From Shewanella sp. KX20019 (GTDB lineage Bacteria; Pseudomonadota; Gammaproteobacteria; Enterobacterales; Shewanellaceae), in contig NZ_CP068437.1 of assembly GCF_016757755.1 (NCBI RefSeq), positions 3,224,001 through 3,288,000 of the forward strand: a stretch of DNA of 64,000 nt. The letters are read 5' to 3'. Below, piece by piece: positions 51,988 through 62,591 of this stretch (positions are counted from its first letter, which is position 1; every line of letters starts with the position of its first letter). The position numbers and the translations under genes were made by a program. The notes under the pieces were generated by a model. That model made no database searches and was not told where the DNA came from. It worked only from the letters and a program-made list of their open reading frames with translations.

Positions 51988-53118
51988 TTACAACTCGATT
52001 CCTGAAAAGCCTAATTTGGATAACCAATTTACATTAGTTTGGCCTATATTGCCTACCTTTAATGCGCTAAATTCACGTCTATGCTTGTGATTTTTTCTCA
52101 TATGATCAAACCCCTGGTTATTAAGAAAGTTTTTCCTGAATAACTCATCGTCATCGCGCAAATCATAGACAAATCGAGCCAGCTGTATTAATGCCCTTTC
52201 GTTTACCATTTCGTTCACTGAAACTTGCTCACTCCACAACGCGGGTAACAAGCTTTCCATTGAATTTTCAGCCTTGATGTTTAACACATTAGCCAACTGT
52301 TGATAAAGCATGTAGGTTCCACGCGCTTTACCCTCTAATGAGTAACCAGCAATGTGCGGTGTACAAAACTCAATAAAAGGCACTAACTCAGCCATAGGGT
52401 TAGGCTCACCCTCCCATACATCAAGTACCACTTTGACGTCTTCTCGTTGCAGCTTAAACTTAATCAAAGCACGATTATCAATGACCTCACCACGGCAACA
52501 GTTAAGCAGCCAGGTGTTCTCACGTAGACTATTTAATCGGCTTTCATCAAAAAGGTACCATGTTTTATGCTGACCCGTTTTGGTAATCGGCACATGCAAA
52601 CTAATCACGTCACATTTATCGATTAAGGTGTCTAACGAAACGAAATGACGAGGGTCGCCTTTGGCTTCTAAAACAGGATCGCAAAGTAGCACCTCTATCC
52701 CATATGCTGCTAGGCATTTTGCTACAGCAGTACCGGTATTACCGGCACCAACAATACCGACTACCTTGCCTTTTAATGGGCTTTTAAAACGCTGAGCGAG
52801 TTCAAGCATGGCAATAAAGGCGAACTCTCCAACAGCTGTCGCATTACAACCAGGCGCATTAGAGAATGGAATATTACGACTTGCAAGGTAGTCCAGATCA
52901 ATATGGTCAGTGCCAATGGTTGCGCTACCCACAAACTTCAGCTGGTTATTGCCTTGCAGTAATGATTGATTCACTTGGGTAACTGAACGCACGAGTAGCA
53001 CGTCCGCACTGCTAACTTGCTCTGCTGTTAACTCTCGGCCATTCACGGTTTCGATAGTGCCTAAATCGCCAAATAGTTGTTGAACATAAGGCATGTTTTC
53101 ATCGGCAATAATCTTCAT
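51988..53118 (-). CDS. pdxB: Erythronate-4-phosphate dehydrogenase
   Basis: 376 residues, D-2-hydroxyacid dehydrogenase fold. Second step of pyridoxal phosphate synthesis. MKIIADENMPYV start, VGSATIGTDHIDLDYL, GIVGAGNTGTAVA Rossmann loop and the PdxB C-terminal dimerisation part. ATG 53118 follows TTAGGGA; upstream residues in the same frame look unrelated. Confidence 0.96.
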   Translation of the reverse strand: MKIIADENMPYVQQLFGDLGTIETVNGRELTAEQVSSADVLLVRSVTQVNQSLLQGNNQLKFVGSATIGTDHIDLDYLASRNIPFSNAPGCNATAVGEFAFIAMLELAQRFKSPLKGKVVGIVGAGNTGTAVAKCLAAYGIEVLLCDPVLEAKGDPRHFVSLDTLIDKCDVISLHVPITKTGQHKTWYLFDESRLNSLRENTWLLNCCRGEVIDNRALIKFKLQREDVKVVLDVWEGEPNPMAELVPFIEFCTPHIAGYSLEGKARGTYMLYQQLANVLNIKAENSMESLLPALWSEQVSVNEMVNERALIQLARFVYDLRDDDELFRKNFLNNQGFDHMRKNHKHRREFSALKVGNIGQTNVNWLSKLGFSGIEL

Positions 53119-53201
53119 AATGGTCCCTAAAATGTGTACAGAATCCGTAAAGCACACATTCTAACAAGTTGCTCAGCCCTTAGTACATAAAATACAGATA
53201 C

Positions 53202-53230
53202 AAAAAAAGGAAGCCTAAGGCTTCCTTTTT
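53202..53230. terminator. Terminator after fabB
   Basis: GGAAGCC-TAA-GGCTTCC flanked by A7 and T5; works for fabB on the minus strand and separates it from pdxB. Confidence 0.88.
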
Positions 53231-53246
53231 CAATCAAACACTTGGC

Positions 53247-54458
53247 TTACTTATACTTACGCATAACCAAGGTGGCGTTTGTTCCACCAAAACCAAAGCT
53301 ATTACTCATTACAGTGTTGAGTACTTGCTCTGTCATTTTAGTGACAATCGGCATGCCCGCGGCTTTTTCATCTACGGTATCAATATTGATACTTGGTGCG
53401 ATGAAGCTGTTTTCCATCATAATCAAACTATAGATAGCTTCATGAGCGCCGGCGGCACCTAAAGCGTGGCCTGTTAGCGATTTAGTGGATGCGATTGGCG
53501 GTAAGTCATCACCAAAGGTTTCACGTAACGCTTCAAGCTCACGCATATCACCTACAGGCGTTGAAGTTCCGTGTGTGTTGATATAATCAATCGGAGTATC
53601 CACATCGGCTAAAGCCATCTGCATACAACGAACAGCACCTTCACCTGATGGAGCAACCATGTCATAGCCATCTGACGATGCGCCATAGCCAACAATTTCG
53701 GCATAAATTTTTGCACCACGTGCAAGTGCATGCTCTAGTTCTTCAACGACAACGATGCCGCCACCACCAGAGATAACAAAACCGTCTCGGTCAGCATCAT
53801 AGGTGCGTGACGCTTTCTCTGGATTGTCATTGTACTTTGTAGACAATGCACCCATCGCGTCGAAGCCCATAGTCAACGTCCAATCGACCTCTTCTGAACC
53901 ACCTGCAAACACCATATCTTGCTTACCCATTTGGATAAGTTCAGCCGCATGGCCAATACAGTGTGCGCTAGTGGCACAAGCGGAACTAATTGAATAGTTC
54001 ATGCCTTTAATTTTGAAAGGTGTTGCAAGGCAAGCACTTGCAGTGCTCGACATGATACGTGGCACAATATACGGCCCAACGCGCTTCACGCCTTTTTCTC
54101 GCAATATATCGGCTGCTTGTACTTGGTTAGCAGAAGATGCTCCACCAGTACCCGCTATAATACCGACCCGTGGATCTGAATATTGTTCTTCAGTTAGACC
54201 CGCATCTTCTATCGCTTCTGCCATAGCAATATAAGCGTATGCGGCGGCATTGCCCATAAAGCGAAGTGCTTTACGATCAATGTGCTCTTTAGGATCCAAC
54301 TTGATATCGCCCCAAACATGGCTGCGCAGCTTCATTTCTTCAAACTGATCTGAGTGAGTAATACCACTACGACCAGCTTTCAATGATTCAGTGACTTCTT
54401 GCTTGTTGTTACCGATGCTTGAGACAACGCCAAGTCCGGTGATCACGACTCTTTTCAT
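53247..54458 (-). CDS. fabB: 3-oxoacyl-ACP synthase I
   Basis: 403 residues. Claisen condensation in fatty acid synthesis, needed for unsaturated fatty acids. Active-site Cys161 in SSACATSAHC; catalytic His in NTHGTSTPVGD and in GHALGAAGAHE. Starts MKRVVITGLGVVSSIG, typical of FabB. Monocistronic between a terminator and the divergent mnmC. Confidence 0.97.
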   Translation of the reverse strand: MKRVVITGLGVVSSIGNNKQEVTESLKAGRSGITHSDQFEEMKLRSHVWGDIKLDPKEHIDRKALRFMGNAAAYAYIAMAEAIEDAGLTEEQYSDPRVGIIAGTGGASSANQVQAADILREKGVKRVGPYIVPRIMSSTASACLATPFKIKGMNYSISSACATSAHCIGHAAELIQMGKQDMVFAGGSEEVDWTLTMGFDAMGALSTKYNDNPEKASRTYDADRDGFVISGGGGIVVVEELEHALARGAKIYAEIVGYGASSDGYDMVAPSGEGAVRCMQMALADVDTPIDYINTHGTSTPVGDMRELEALRETFGDDLPPIASTKSLTGHALGAAGAHEAIYSLIMMENSFIAPSINIDTVDEKAAGMPIVTKMTEQVLNTVMSNSFGFGGTNATLVMRKYK

Positions 54459-54689
54459 TATTAACTATCCATTCTGTACAGGTAGTACCCACTTTGCTGT
54501 GCCAATGGTATCGCTTTTATTCCATTAAAGTGGTCAGCTTTCCATAAAGAACACAAAAATAATGTCTAATATGGGACATTGAGTAAAATCCTTGCCTAAA
54601 TTGTTTGATTAAAATGTACAATTTAGTCCAAGTTTTGCAAACCCTACCCTGTTTTTATGAGGGTTTAATTTAACATTAAAGACGTAACC

Positions 54690-56570
54690 ATGACAGTGAG
54701 TAAAATTATTCAAGCCAACGTAGCCGCTGAAAACACTAATGACATCACAATTGCTATGCTCGGACTCGATGCGGTAAACGGCATCATCGAGCTTGTTGAA
54801 CAACAATCAGCATCGAACTCTCAGCTAACAGTTAAAATATTTAGCGTTATAGATAAGCGGATTGAACAACTATTTGCATCACAATCGTTTAAAGACATTT
54901 TGCAGATCCAGCCTGAAACTCAACTCGTTGCTATTGAAGGCTGCCAACGTGTCAAATTAAACCAGGGCCGCTTAGTCATTGACTTTCATCTTGGAGATTA
55001 TGAGCAGCAGTTACGGCAGCTCCCCCTAGGCGGCACAAGCTTAATTGCGCATTGGATTTGTACTGCAGAGGTTGATTCACACTACATTAGCCAAGCATTA
55101 TTCTGGCAAATGGCCAAGCACAGTGAAGATAGCTGTGATTGTGTTATCTCAGCTAAGCTGACAGCAGACGTTCAGCAGCGGCTGCTGCAACTTAGCCAGT
55201 CGGTTGGTTTTGCTCACTTAGCATCAGCTATTGTAGATGATGTGCCTTTGATGGAACGCCATGCATTAAGATCGCAGCAAGTAACCCAGCAAGCACCCTA
55301 CCCGATCCATGCAGCGGTAAACTCAGGCGAAATAGCTGTTATTGGTGGCGGTATTGCCAGTGCAAGTTTAGTGTTGTCACTGGCCGAACGGAAACAGAAA
55401 GTCACTGTATTTTGCGAAGATAGTGATCTTGGCCAAGCAGCATCCGGCAATCGACAAGGGGCGATATATCCGCTGCTGACACCTGATAATAATACCCTCA
55501 GCCAGTATTTCCAGCAGGCCTATCTGTTTAGTCTGCATCGTTTAATTTCGCTTACAAGTCAGAAGCATGCAATCGATTTTGACCTTTGCGGGGTGCTACA
55601 TACCGGTCATGATGAGCGCAGTCGAAAACGAGTACAGAAGATCATTAACGGCTACCATTGGCATGCGGGCATCGCACACGCGGTCACTGCCACGCAATCC
55701 AGCCAGCTGGCAAGTATCAAGATTGATGAAGCAGGGATATTCTATCCATTGGGCGGTTGGCTGGCGCCGCAAGATCTCACCAAAGCATCATTTAAGCAGG
55801 CAAGTCAGTTATCAGACGTAACGATTAGGTTAAACACCCAGATAAGCGCACTCGAAAATAACCAAGAAGGCTGGTTCCTAGTCAGCAATGGACAACGTTT
55901 AGGCCCTTACAAAACAGTTATCGTTGCCAACGGCAAATCATTAACTCGATTCGAGCAAACGAAGCACCTACAAATTACTGGATTTCGAGGTCAAGTCAGT
56001 CATGCGCCAACAAGAGCTAAATTATCAAAGCTCAGTACTGTTTTGTGTGCTCATGGCTATATGACCCCGATGAACAACGCCTTACATTGCTTAGGTGCAA
56101 GTTATGTAAAAGATGCCCCTCACTTAGACTATAGCCCACAAGAACAGCTGGATAACCTGCACAAAATTCAAGATAGCTATTTAAATAAAGACTGGAATCG
56201 TGATATTGACATTTCCAAACACAGTGCCCGAGTGGGCGTTCGAATGGTCACGCGTGACCATGCACCTATGATGGGACCGGCTCCCGATCTCGAGGCTATT
56301 TTGTTACGTTATGAAGCACATCAACTCACACCCGCCAGCAGAAAATACTGGCAAAATACGCCAGCACCAGTACATAAGGGATTATATATACTAGGTGGGT
56401 TAGGCTCACGAGGCTTAAGTTCAGGTCCCTTAGCCGCTGAAGCACTTGCAGCGCAGATCTGTGGTGAAATAATGCCTCTTAGCACTGACTTTATCGCACT
56501 TTTAAATCCAAACAGAATGTGGATGCGAAAGCTGCTTAAGGGCAAAGCTATAGAGAGTGGCTCAGAGTAA
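54690..56570 (+). CDS. mnmC: MnmC-type tRNA modification protein with diverged N-terminal half
   Basis: 626 residues. The C-terminal part (about 215-626) is the FAD oxidase that converts cmnm5(s2)U34 to nm5(s2)U34: FAD loop IGGGIASAS (218-226), ASGNRQGAIYPLL, CGVLHTGHDERSR, GFRGQVSH and RVGVRMVTRDHAPMMG. The N-terminal 210 residues occupy the methyltransferase position, but neither a GxGxG-type SAM loop nor the DAFAPAKNPxMW segment known from E. coli is visible. Methylation may therefore be lost or done by a much altered domain. No strong ribosome site precedes the ATG. Confidence 0.87.
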   Translation: MTVSKIIQANVAAENTNDITIAMLGLDAVNGIIELVEQQSASNSQLTVKIFSVIDKRIEQLFASQSFKDILQIQPETQLVAIEGCQRVKLNQGRLVIDFHLGDYEQQLRQLPLGGTSLIAHWICTAEVDSHYISQALFWQMAKHSEDSCDCVISAKLTADVQQRLLQLSQSVGFAHLASAIVDDVPLMERHALRSQQVTQQAPYPIHAAVNSGEIAVIGGGIASASLVLSLAERKQKVTVFCEDSDLGQAASGNRQGAIYPLLTPDNNTLSQYFQQAYLFSLHRLISLTSQKHAIDFDLCGVLHTGHDERSRKRVQKIINGYHWHAGIAHAVTATQSSQLASIKIDEAGIFYPLGGWLAPQDLTKASFKQASQLSDVTIRLNTQISALENNQEGWFLVSNGQRLGPYKTVIVANGKSLTRFEQTKHLQITGFRGQVSHAPTRAKLSKLSTVLCAHGYMTPMNNALHCLGASYVKDAPHLDYSPQEQLDNLHKIQDSYLNKDWNRDIDISKHSARVGVRMVTRDHAPMMGPAPDLEAILLRYEAHQLTPASRKYWQNTPAPVHKGLYILGGLGSRGLSSGPLAAEALAAQICGEIMPLSTDFIALLNPNRMWMRKLLKGKAIESGSE

Positions 56571-56905
56571 AATAGCACTAGTCGCAATGCAGGCCCAATA
56601 TTTGCGAATGGTTTTACATCTAGTATTGGTAAATGTGTGGACGCTGTATTGATGTAAGTGAGGACTATCGCCTCCTTACTCTATTCTAGACCTTATCAAC
56701 AAGCACAATGCAGCGTATGCTAGCAAGCGGTATGTAATTCGTTTCAATGCATAACTGAGTTAGTGCTTCAAGTCTAATTTATCTGCTTCGCATAAACTGA
56801 CTTGGCCAAAAGTGCTTATAATTCGCCGAGGTACTACGGCTTGAATAGCTTTCTTACGACTAAGTGTTACTGTTCAAGATATATTCTCCATTAAGCATTG
56901 ATTAT
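56571..56905. other. Intergenic region between mnmC and the kinase gene
   Basis: 335 nt between convergent genes; no gene, RNA or convincing terminator seen. Confidence 0.4.
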
Positions 56906-57826
56906 TTACTTTTCATACCCTGTCAGCATAATTAAATAGTCAACGTCTAACATTTCAACTCTAACCATTTCAGATAGCTCTATGTAATGAACGACTTCAA
57001 TAAGTGCATCGATGTTGGACAATCCTTCTTTTATTAACGCATAATTTTTATATTCGATACGCTGCAATTCCGATAAATAACAGTTGATAACGCTATTACG
57101 AATAGACTTCTTTGGCTTTAACTCAGAAAATGCACATAAGCTCACTATATCCATCAATGGAGAATCAATACGCATCTCATCCCAATCGATTAACGCCAAA
57201 GTACCACTTTGAGTTTTGACCAAGTTAGTAATCCCAAAGTCACCATGTATTAGATGTTTATAATTAAGAATGCTTTCCAGTTTATGTAGCGTATTTTTTA
57301 CTTTCAGATAGAAAAATAAAACGTGTTCGTGAAACGCTTCTTCAGCATAGATTCCACCAAGCTTATTTAAGGTAGCGATGATTATTGATGACTCTAAAAC
57401 TCTCTTACATATCGGCTCTGCCTTGTAAGGCAGTGATAAATTACTGGAAGCAATACTCCCATGTACTCTTGCAATTAACCTGGCTGCTTTTTCAATTATT
57501 TCGGTCGTTTCTGCAGGCTGTTCCCCATCAATAAATTGAAATAGTCCAAAGTTCGCCTCATCACAAGTAATTACGTTTTCTAGCGGTGTAGGTACTTTAC
57601 AATCCAAGCATGTAGATAACATTTTCAAGACACTGTGTTCTTTTTTTATATCTGCAAGTTCTCTACTTCCGTTGTATTTCTTAAGCACGTAGACAGGTTC
57701 GTGGTCACATAAGACAATCCAACTTTTATTCATGTGCCCGTCACCAGTATAACGAAGCTCGGAGTATTTAATCGATAGACTTGCCAATACGCTACATGCT
57801 AGGTAATTACTTGATGTCAATGCCAC
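56906..57826 (-). CDS. Aminoglycoside phosphotransferase-like kinase
   Basis: 306 residues from GTG 57826 (GAGGGGG upstream); an ATG 21 codons earlier is possible but has no ribosome site. Protein-kinase-like fold: Lys in YVLKKYN, catalytic loop HGDFGITN (194-201) and metal-binding IDWDE (213-217). Substrates in this family include aminoglycosides, choline, thiamine and sugars; none can be assigned. It is AT-rich relative to the core genes around it and has no partner genes, which may indicate acquisition. Confidence 0.82.
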   Translation of the reverse strand: MALTSSNYLACSVLASLSIKYSELRYTGDGHMNKSWIVLCDHEPVYVLKKYNGSRELADIKKEHSVLKMLSTCLDCKVPTPLENVITCDEANFGLFQFIDGEQPAETTEIIEKAARLIARVHGSIASSNLSLPYKAEPICKRVLESSIIIATLNKLGGIYAEEAFHEHVLFFYLKVKNTLHKLESILNYKHLIHGDFGITNLVKTQSGTLALIDWDEMRIDSPLMDIVSLCAFSELKPKKSIRNSVINCYLSELQRIEYKNYALIKEGLSNIDALIEVVHYIELSEMVRVEMLDVDYLIMLTGYEK

Positions 57827-58044
57827 TTTGCCCCCTCTAATTTTTAGCTCTCTATTAGCCCACACGTGCCCATATACAACTTGGATCAAATTGTTATGCC
57901 ATTATATTGAACCCTGCCTTAGCTAATAATACTTAATTGTTTCAGAATCATCCTATGACAAAAAATCAAAGCAATAATTGGTTTTTCGTCTCTACACTTT
58001 TGGAAACAGTAGAGACGATTGATGTTGAGAGCAATTTATTGATG

Positions 58045-61000
58045 CTAGGACATAAGATCCTTCCTAAACACTTTTTTGCTTCGCGAAATGAGTTGATTCA
58101 CAAACACGAAGAAGACTGGCACAAATAAAATTGCCAACACAGTGCCACTGAACATTCCCCCCAATACTCCAGTGCCCAGGGAGTTTTGGATCTCTGAGCT
58201 TGGACCGGTAGCGATAAATAACGGAATAATGCCGCAACTAAAGGCTAATGATGTCATCAATATCGGGCGAAACCGTAACTTAGTCGCATTAGTCACAGCC
58301 TCTAGTAATGGCACGCCTTGACTACGGGCTTGCTGGGCAAACTCAATAATTAAAATAGCATTTTTTGCAGATAAACCAATAATGGTCACTAAACCTACTT
58401 TAAAGAAGACATCATTTGGCATGTCAGCCAACATCACAGCGCCAACGGCGCCAACTATTCCGAGCGGCACCACTAATATCACTGCAATCGGAATTGACCA
58501 ACTTTCATAAAGCGCTGATAGCACCAGAAATATCACTAGCATTGAGAAAAGCAATAGCATGGTAGTTTGTGATTCAGCTTGGATCTCTTGCAGTGACAAC
58601 CCCGTCCACGACACCGTCGCAGGCGCAGATAATGAAGCAACAATGTCAGTGATCTCTTGCATTGCCTCACCCGATGAGTAACCTGCAGCGGGACCGACAG
58701 ACACACTAACGGCTGCAACGCCATTAAAACGTGTTAACTGCTGTGGTGTTTTTTGCCATTCAGGAGTCACAAATTCACGCAAATAGACAGTACCACCTTG
58801 GGTGTTACGGATAGACAGTTGCAAAATATCGTCTAATTGCATTCTCGAAGATGCCTGCACTTGAACAATCACCTGTTGTAAGCGGCCATTATTAGGAAAG
58901 TCATTAATATAGCTCGAACCTAGCGCGGCTGAAATCGTTTCGCTGATAGCGTTAAAAGGCACTCCTAGAGCTTGTGCTTTGGCGCGATCAATATTAAGTT
59001 TTACCCCATTTGATTCAGGCAAGGTCTCGAGAAACACCGTGCCTATTTTATCACTCTCGTTAAGCTTAGTGATAAACTCAGCTTGTATTTTTTGAAAGCG
59101 GTCGTAGCCAGAATTCGCCCTATCTTGCAGCTGAAAGGAAATATTAGATGAGTTACCAAGTCCCTCTATTGCGCCGGGTAACACGTTAAAAACTTCACCT
59201 TCGGTTAAATCTGCTAAGTGCTCAGCCAATGCCTGCATCTCTAACTGAGTACTACTGCCGTGTCGTTTACCCCAATCATTTAAGGTGGTAATCCCAAAAG
59301 CCGAACCCGCCCCCGAGCCACTAAAACTAAAGCCTGAGATATTCATACTAGCCGCCACAGCGTCTCGATTACGAGTAAAGTCCTCCATCTTTTTTACAAC
59401 TGTCATGGTCCGCTCTGCCGTTGCATCACTCGGAAGCTGAATAGAGGTGAGAAAGTAGCCTTGATCCTCTTCTGGTAAGAAAGTGCTCGGTACAAGACCA
59501 AAACTGACGACGCAGATGGCGACAATGCTGACATATAGCAGCATCATTCTCTTCGATCGCAGCACAAGATATCTTACGCCGTTGCCGCAAGCGTGTGTCA
59601 CTGCTGAGAATTGGCGATTAAACCAACCAAAAAAACCCGTTTTACTATGATCGGCCGCCGTAACAGGTTTTAGCAATGTGGCACATAAGGCTGGTGTTAG
59701 GGTTAATGCTAAGAATGCCGAGAACAAGATGGCTACCGCCATTGCCAGTGAGAACTGTAAGAAAATGGTGCCGACCGAGCCCGAGGCAAAAGCCATCGGA
59801 ATAAACACTGCCGATAACACCGCAGTGATCCCGATCACCGCCCCATAAATCTCCTTCATCGCCTTCTCAGTAGCTTCTTTCGGAGGCAAACCGGTTTCGG
59901 CCATCACTCGCTCGACATTTTCAACAACCACAATCGCATCATCAACGATAATACCGATAGCTAATACCATGCCAAACATCGTAAAAACATTAATCGACAA
60001 TCCCACTAAAAGCATGACTGCAAAGGTGCCTAACAAGGCTATAGGAGCAACAATAGCCGGGATTATCGTATAGCGAATGCTCTGTAAAAACAAATACATC
60101 ACCAAGAACACTAGCAGCATTGCTTCGAGCAAAGTCTTAACGACTTTCTCAATGGATATTTTAGCAAAAATGGCCGCGTCAGAGGTGATGCTATAGTCCA
60201 TATCAGCGGGCATCACCAGCTTTAACTCCTCCATCCGGGCTTTAATCCCATTGGACGTTGCAATAGCATTCGCGCCGGGCGAGAGCTGGATAGCAGCCGA
60301 GGTCGACTCTTGTCCGTTCTCACGATTACGATATAAGTAGTTTTGTGCCCCCAGCTCAACCTCAGCCACATCGCTAAGTAAAACGACACCACCATGGGTC
60401 TGTGAACGCAAAACAATCTGCTTAAACTGCTGCGGCGTTTCCAACTGGCCTTGAGCAGTCAGTGGCACCACCACTTTTTGACCACGACTAACAGGTGCAT
60501 CGCCGACTTTACCTGGCGAGATCTGTATATTTTGCTCTCTTATCGCCGAAGTCACATCGTCCATAGTTAAGTTAAGACCCGTTAACTTAACCGGATCGAC
60601 CCAGATCCGCATGGCAAATTCAGAGCCCCACATCTGCACGCGGCCAACACCAGACACACGTTTTATCTCCTCTATGATATTACGCACCATATAATCACTC
60701 AATGCTTGCTCTGAACGTTGACCACTGTCCGAGACAAGCCCTAAGTACATCAAGTTGTTGGATGATGTTTTTTCAACTGTGACCCCTGTTTGCCTAACTG
60801 ACATGGGGAGTCTGGGCTCGACCGCTTTTATTTTATTTTGGATCTCAACCTGAGCCATCTCAGGATCGGTTCCATTTGCAAAAGTCACGGTGATCGATGC
60901 ATTGCCACTGGCATCGGAAGAGGAGCTAAAATAAAGTAAGCCTTTAATTCCCGAGATCTCACGCTCAATTAACGACACTACACTGTCGTTAATCGTTTTT

Positions 61001-61161
61001 GGGCTAGCCCCTGGATAAGATAAATACAAGCCTATGCTTGGCGGAGCGACACTTGGGAAGCGCTCAACCGATAATTGGGGAATAGCAAGTAAGCCGGCTA
61101 TGCTGATAAGAATTGCAATAACCCAAGCAAACACTGGTCGAGAAATGAAAAACTGCGACAT
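58045..61161 (-). CDS. AcrB/MexB-type RND multidrug efflux pump
   Basis: 1038 residues, HAE1 family, 12 membrane helices and two large periplasmic loops. MSQFFISRPVFAWVIAILI start; the TM4 proton relay GIIVDDAIVVVEN has the adjacent Asp pair (VDDA) typical of drug pumps, unlike the D-x5-D metal pattern of CzcA earlier in the window. ATG 61161 follows AGAGGA and lies 2 nt after the adaptor stop. No outer membrane channel gene is in the cluster, so it probably uses TolC from elsewhere. Confidence 0.95.
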   Translation of the reverse strand: MSQFFISRPVFAWVIAILISIAGLLAIPQLSVERFPSVAPPSIGLYLSYPGASPKTINDSVVSLIEREISGIKGLLYFSSSSDASGNASITVTFANGTDPEMAQVEIQNKIKAVEPRLPMSVRQTGVTVEKTSSNNLMYLGLVSDSGQRSEQALSDYMVRNIIEEIKRVSGVGRVQMWGSEFAMRIWVDPVKLTGLNLTMDDVTSAIREQNIQISPGKVGDAPVSRGQKVVVPLTAQGQLETPQQFKQIVLRSQTHGGVVLLSDVAEVELGAQNYLYRNRENGQESTSAAIQLSPGANAIATSNGIKARMEELKLVMPADMDYSITSDAAIFAKISIEKVVKTLLEAMLLVFLVMYLFLQSIRYTIIPAIVAPIALLGTFAVMLLVGLSINVFTMFGMVLAIGIIVDDAIVVVENVERVMAETGLPPKEATEKAMKEIYGAVIGITAVLSAVFIPMAFASGSVGTIFLQFSLAMAVAILFSAFLALTLTPALCATLLKPVTAADHSKTGFFGWFNRQFSAVTHACGNGVRYLVLRSKRMMLLYVSIVAICVVSFGLVPSTFLPEEDQGYFLTSIQLPSDATAERTMTVVKKMEDFTRNRDAVAASMNISGFSFSGSGAGSAFGITTLNDWGKRHGSSTQLEMQALAEHLADLTEGEVFNVLPGAIEGLGNSSNISFQLQDRANSGYDRFQKIQAEFITKLNESDKIGTVFLETLPESNGVKLNIDRAKAQALGVPFNAISETISAALGSSYINDFPNNGRLQQVIVQVQASSRMQLDDILQLSIRNTQGGTVYLREFVTPEWQKTPQQLTRFNGVAAVSVSVGPAAGYSSGEAMQEITDIVASLSAPATVSWTGLSLQEIQAESQTTMLLLFSMLVIFLVLSALYESWSIPIAVILVVPLGIVGAVGAVMLADMPNDVFFKVGLVTIIGLSAKNAILIIEFAQQARSQGVPLLEAVTNATKLRFRPILMTSLAFSCGIIPLFIATGPSSEIQNSLGTGVLGGMFSGTVLAILFVPVFFVFVNQLISRSKKVFRKDLMS

Positions 61162-61163
61162 AG

Positions 61164-62372
61164 TTAGTCCTCTTTCAACTTGGCAGATGATATGGTCTTT
61201 GACGATTTCGAAGATGAGTGAAATGCCGTGTGCGGCAGTTGTTGCCAAGCCATTTGTTTGAGTTCAACATCTGGCCGTAGCTTCTCATTACCCGCTACAA
61301 TCACTTTATCTTGCGCCCTGAGTCCTGTTGAAACAATGTATTGACCTTGCTTAAGCCCTGCTACTGTTACTGCTCGTCGTTCAACCTTTTCATTAACGAT
61401 GACATTGACATAAGGATCACCATTACCTCTACGTTGCAGTGCTTGCTGCGGGATAACAGCTGCATTAATTGTTGGCATAGGGATCTTAGTGCGTACATAC
61501 ATCCCTGGAAGCAGCTTCAGCTTAGGATTATCGGCCTCTATCCGCACAGTTAGATCACCAGTATTTTCATCGACACTGATACCAGAAAACAAGATCTGCC
61601 CCACGATGTCATCATCAGGTGTTGTGGATAGCTCAACGGTGACCCCAAGCTCATCCCCCGCCGCCAATACCTGCCGCAATTGCGGGAGTTTTTCCACCGG
61701 AAGACGCACATCTATATAGACCTTATCGATTTGCTGAATGATGGCCATCGGCATGCTGTCGGTCGGACTCACCAACGCCCCTTCTGTCGTAATAACGGCT
61801 CCAATCGTGCCATTGATGGGAGCGATTACCGTGCTGTAACTTAGCTGTAATTGACTACGCTGCAACTCTGCTTGATTTTGCAGTACGCTCGCTGCAGCAA
61901 TTTGCTGATTGAACTGTGCCGCCTCAAAAGACTCTTTACTGACCGCCTGAGTTTTGACCAATTCGGTTAACCTATCTAACTGACTTTGCTGCAAGGCGAG
62001 ATCGGCTTGAGCTCTCTTTAATGCTGCATGCTTTATCGCAACGTCTATTGCAAAGGTCTGAGGGTCGATTTGAAATAATGGCTGCCCTTTTTTGAGTCGA
62101 TCACCTTGCTTAAAGAGCCGCTCGGTAATGATGCCACTAATCTGCGGGTGGATATTGGCACTGCGCAGCGGTTTGACTCGCCCTTGCAGAGTATCAAATA
62201 GTGTCACAGGGATAAGAGTTGCCGTAACTGTCGACACGTTGACAATATTCGGGCCAGCCCATGGCTGTTCAGCGCTAGTCTCACCGCAGCCACTGAGTAA
62301 AAGGATTGCCCCTAACATTGCGGTACGATTCAAAATAGCAATATCCATTATTGGACGCATTCTCAACCTCAT
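61164..62372 (-). CDS. RND efflux adaptor lipoprotein (membrane fusion protein)
   Basis: 402 residues. Lipoprotein signal with lipobox LLLSGC (C29); then biotinyl-lipoyl domain (GRVKPLRSANIHPQISGIITERLFKQGDRLKKGQPLFQID), helical hairpin and beta-barrel. Links the pump to an outer membrane channel. AGGAG is 9 nt before the ATG. Divergent from the two-component system, with 219 nt between. Confidence 0.93.
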   Translation of the reverse strand: MRLRMRPIMDIAILNRTAMLGAILLLSGCGETSAEQPWAGPNIVNVSTVTATLIPVTLFDTLQGRVKPLRSANIHPQISGIITERLFKQGDRLKKGQPLFQIDPQTFAIDVAIKHAALKRAQADLALQQSQLDRLTELVKTQAVSKESFEAAQFNQQIAAASVLQNQAELQRSQLQLSYSTVIAPINGTIGAVITTEGALVSPTDSMPMAIIQQIDKVYIDVRLPVEKLPQLRQVLAAGDELGVTVELSTTPDDDIVGQILFSGISVDENTGDLTVRIEADNPKLKLLPGMYVRTKIPMPTINAAVIPQQALQRRGNGDPYVNVIVNEKVERRAVTVAGLKQGQYIVSTGLRAQDKVIVAGNEKLRPDVELKQMAWQQLPHTAFHSSSKSSKTISSAKLKED

Positions 62373-62591
62373 TAGCCTAATCTCCTGAATTTATTGCTGA
62401 TATACATATCTGTATCTTCACGATTATGTATTCTAAAATAACCAAGGTAAAAACAGAGTAAATCCAAGAGTGAAGCGCATTTTTATTTTTGGATAAGAGA
62501 TAGAAACAGACTTTTACTCAACCTTTACCCAGAAGTCGCTAGAATCAGTTTGATAGTAAATAGTGTCCTGAAGCATTAGTGAGAGAAGAGT

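Noticed and set aside
57937..58128. 63-codon plus-strand frame overlapping the end of the RND pump gene
   Set aside because: More than half of it overlaps the conserved pump C-terminus in antisense, and no ribosome site precedes it.
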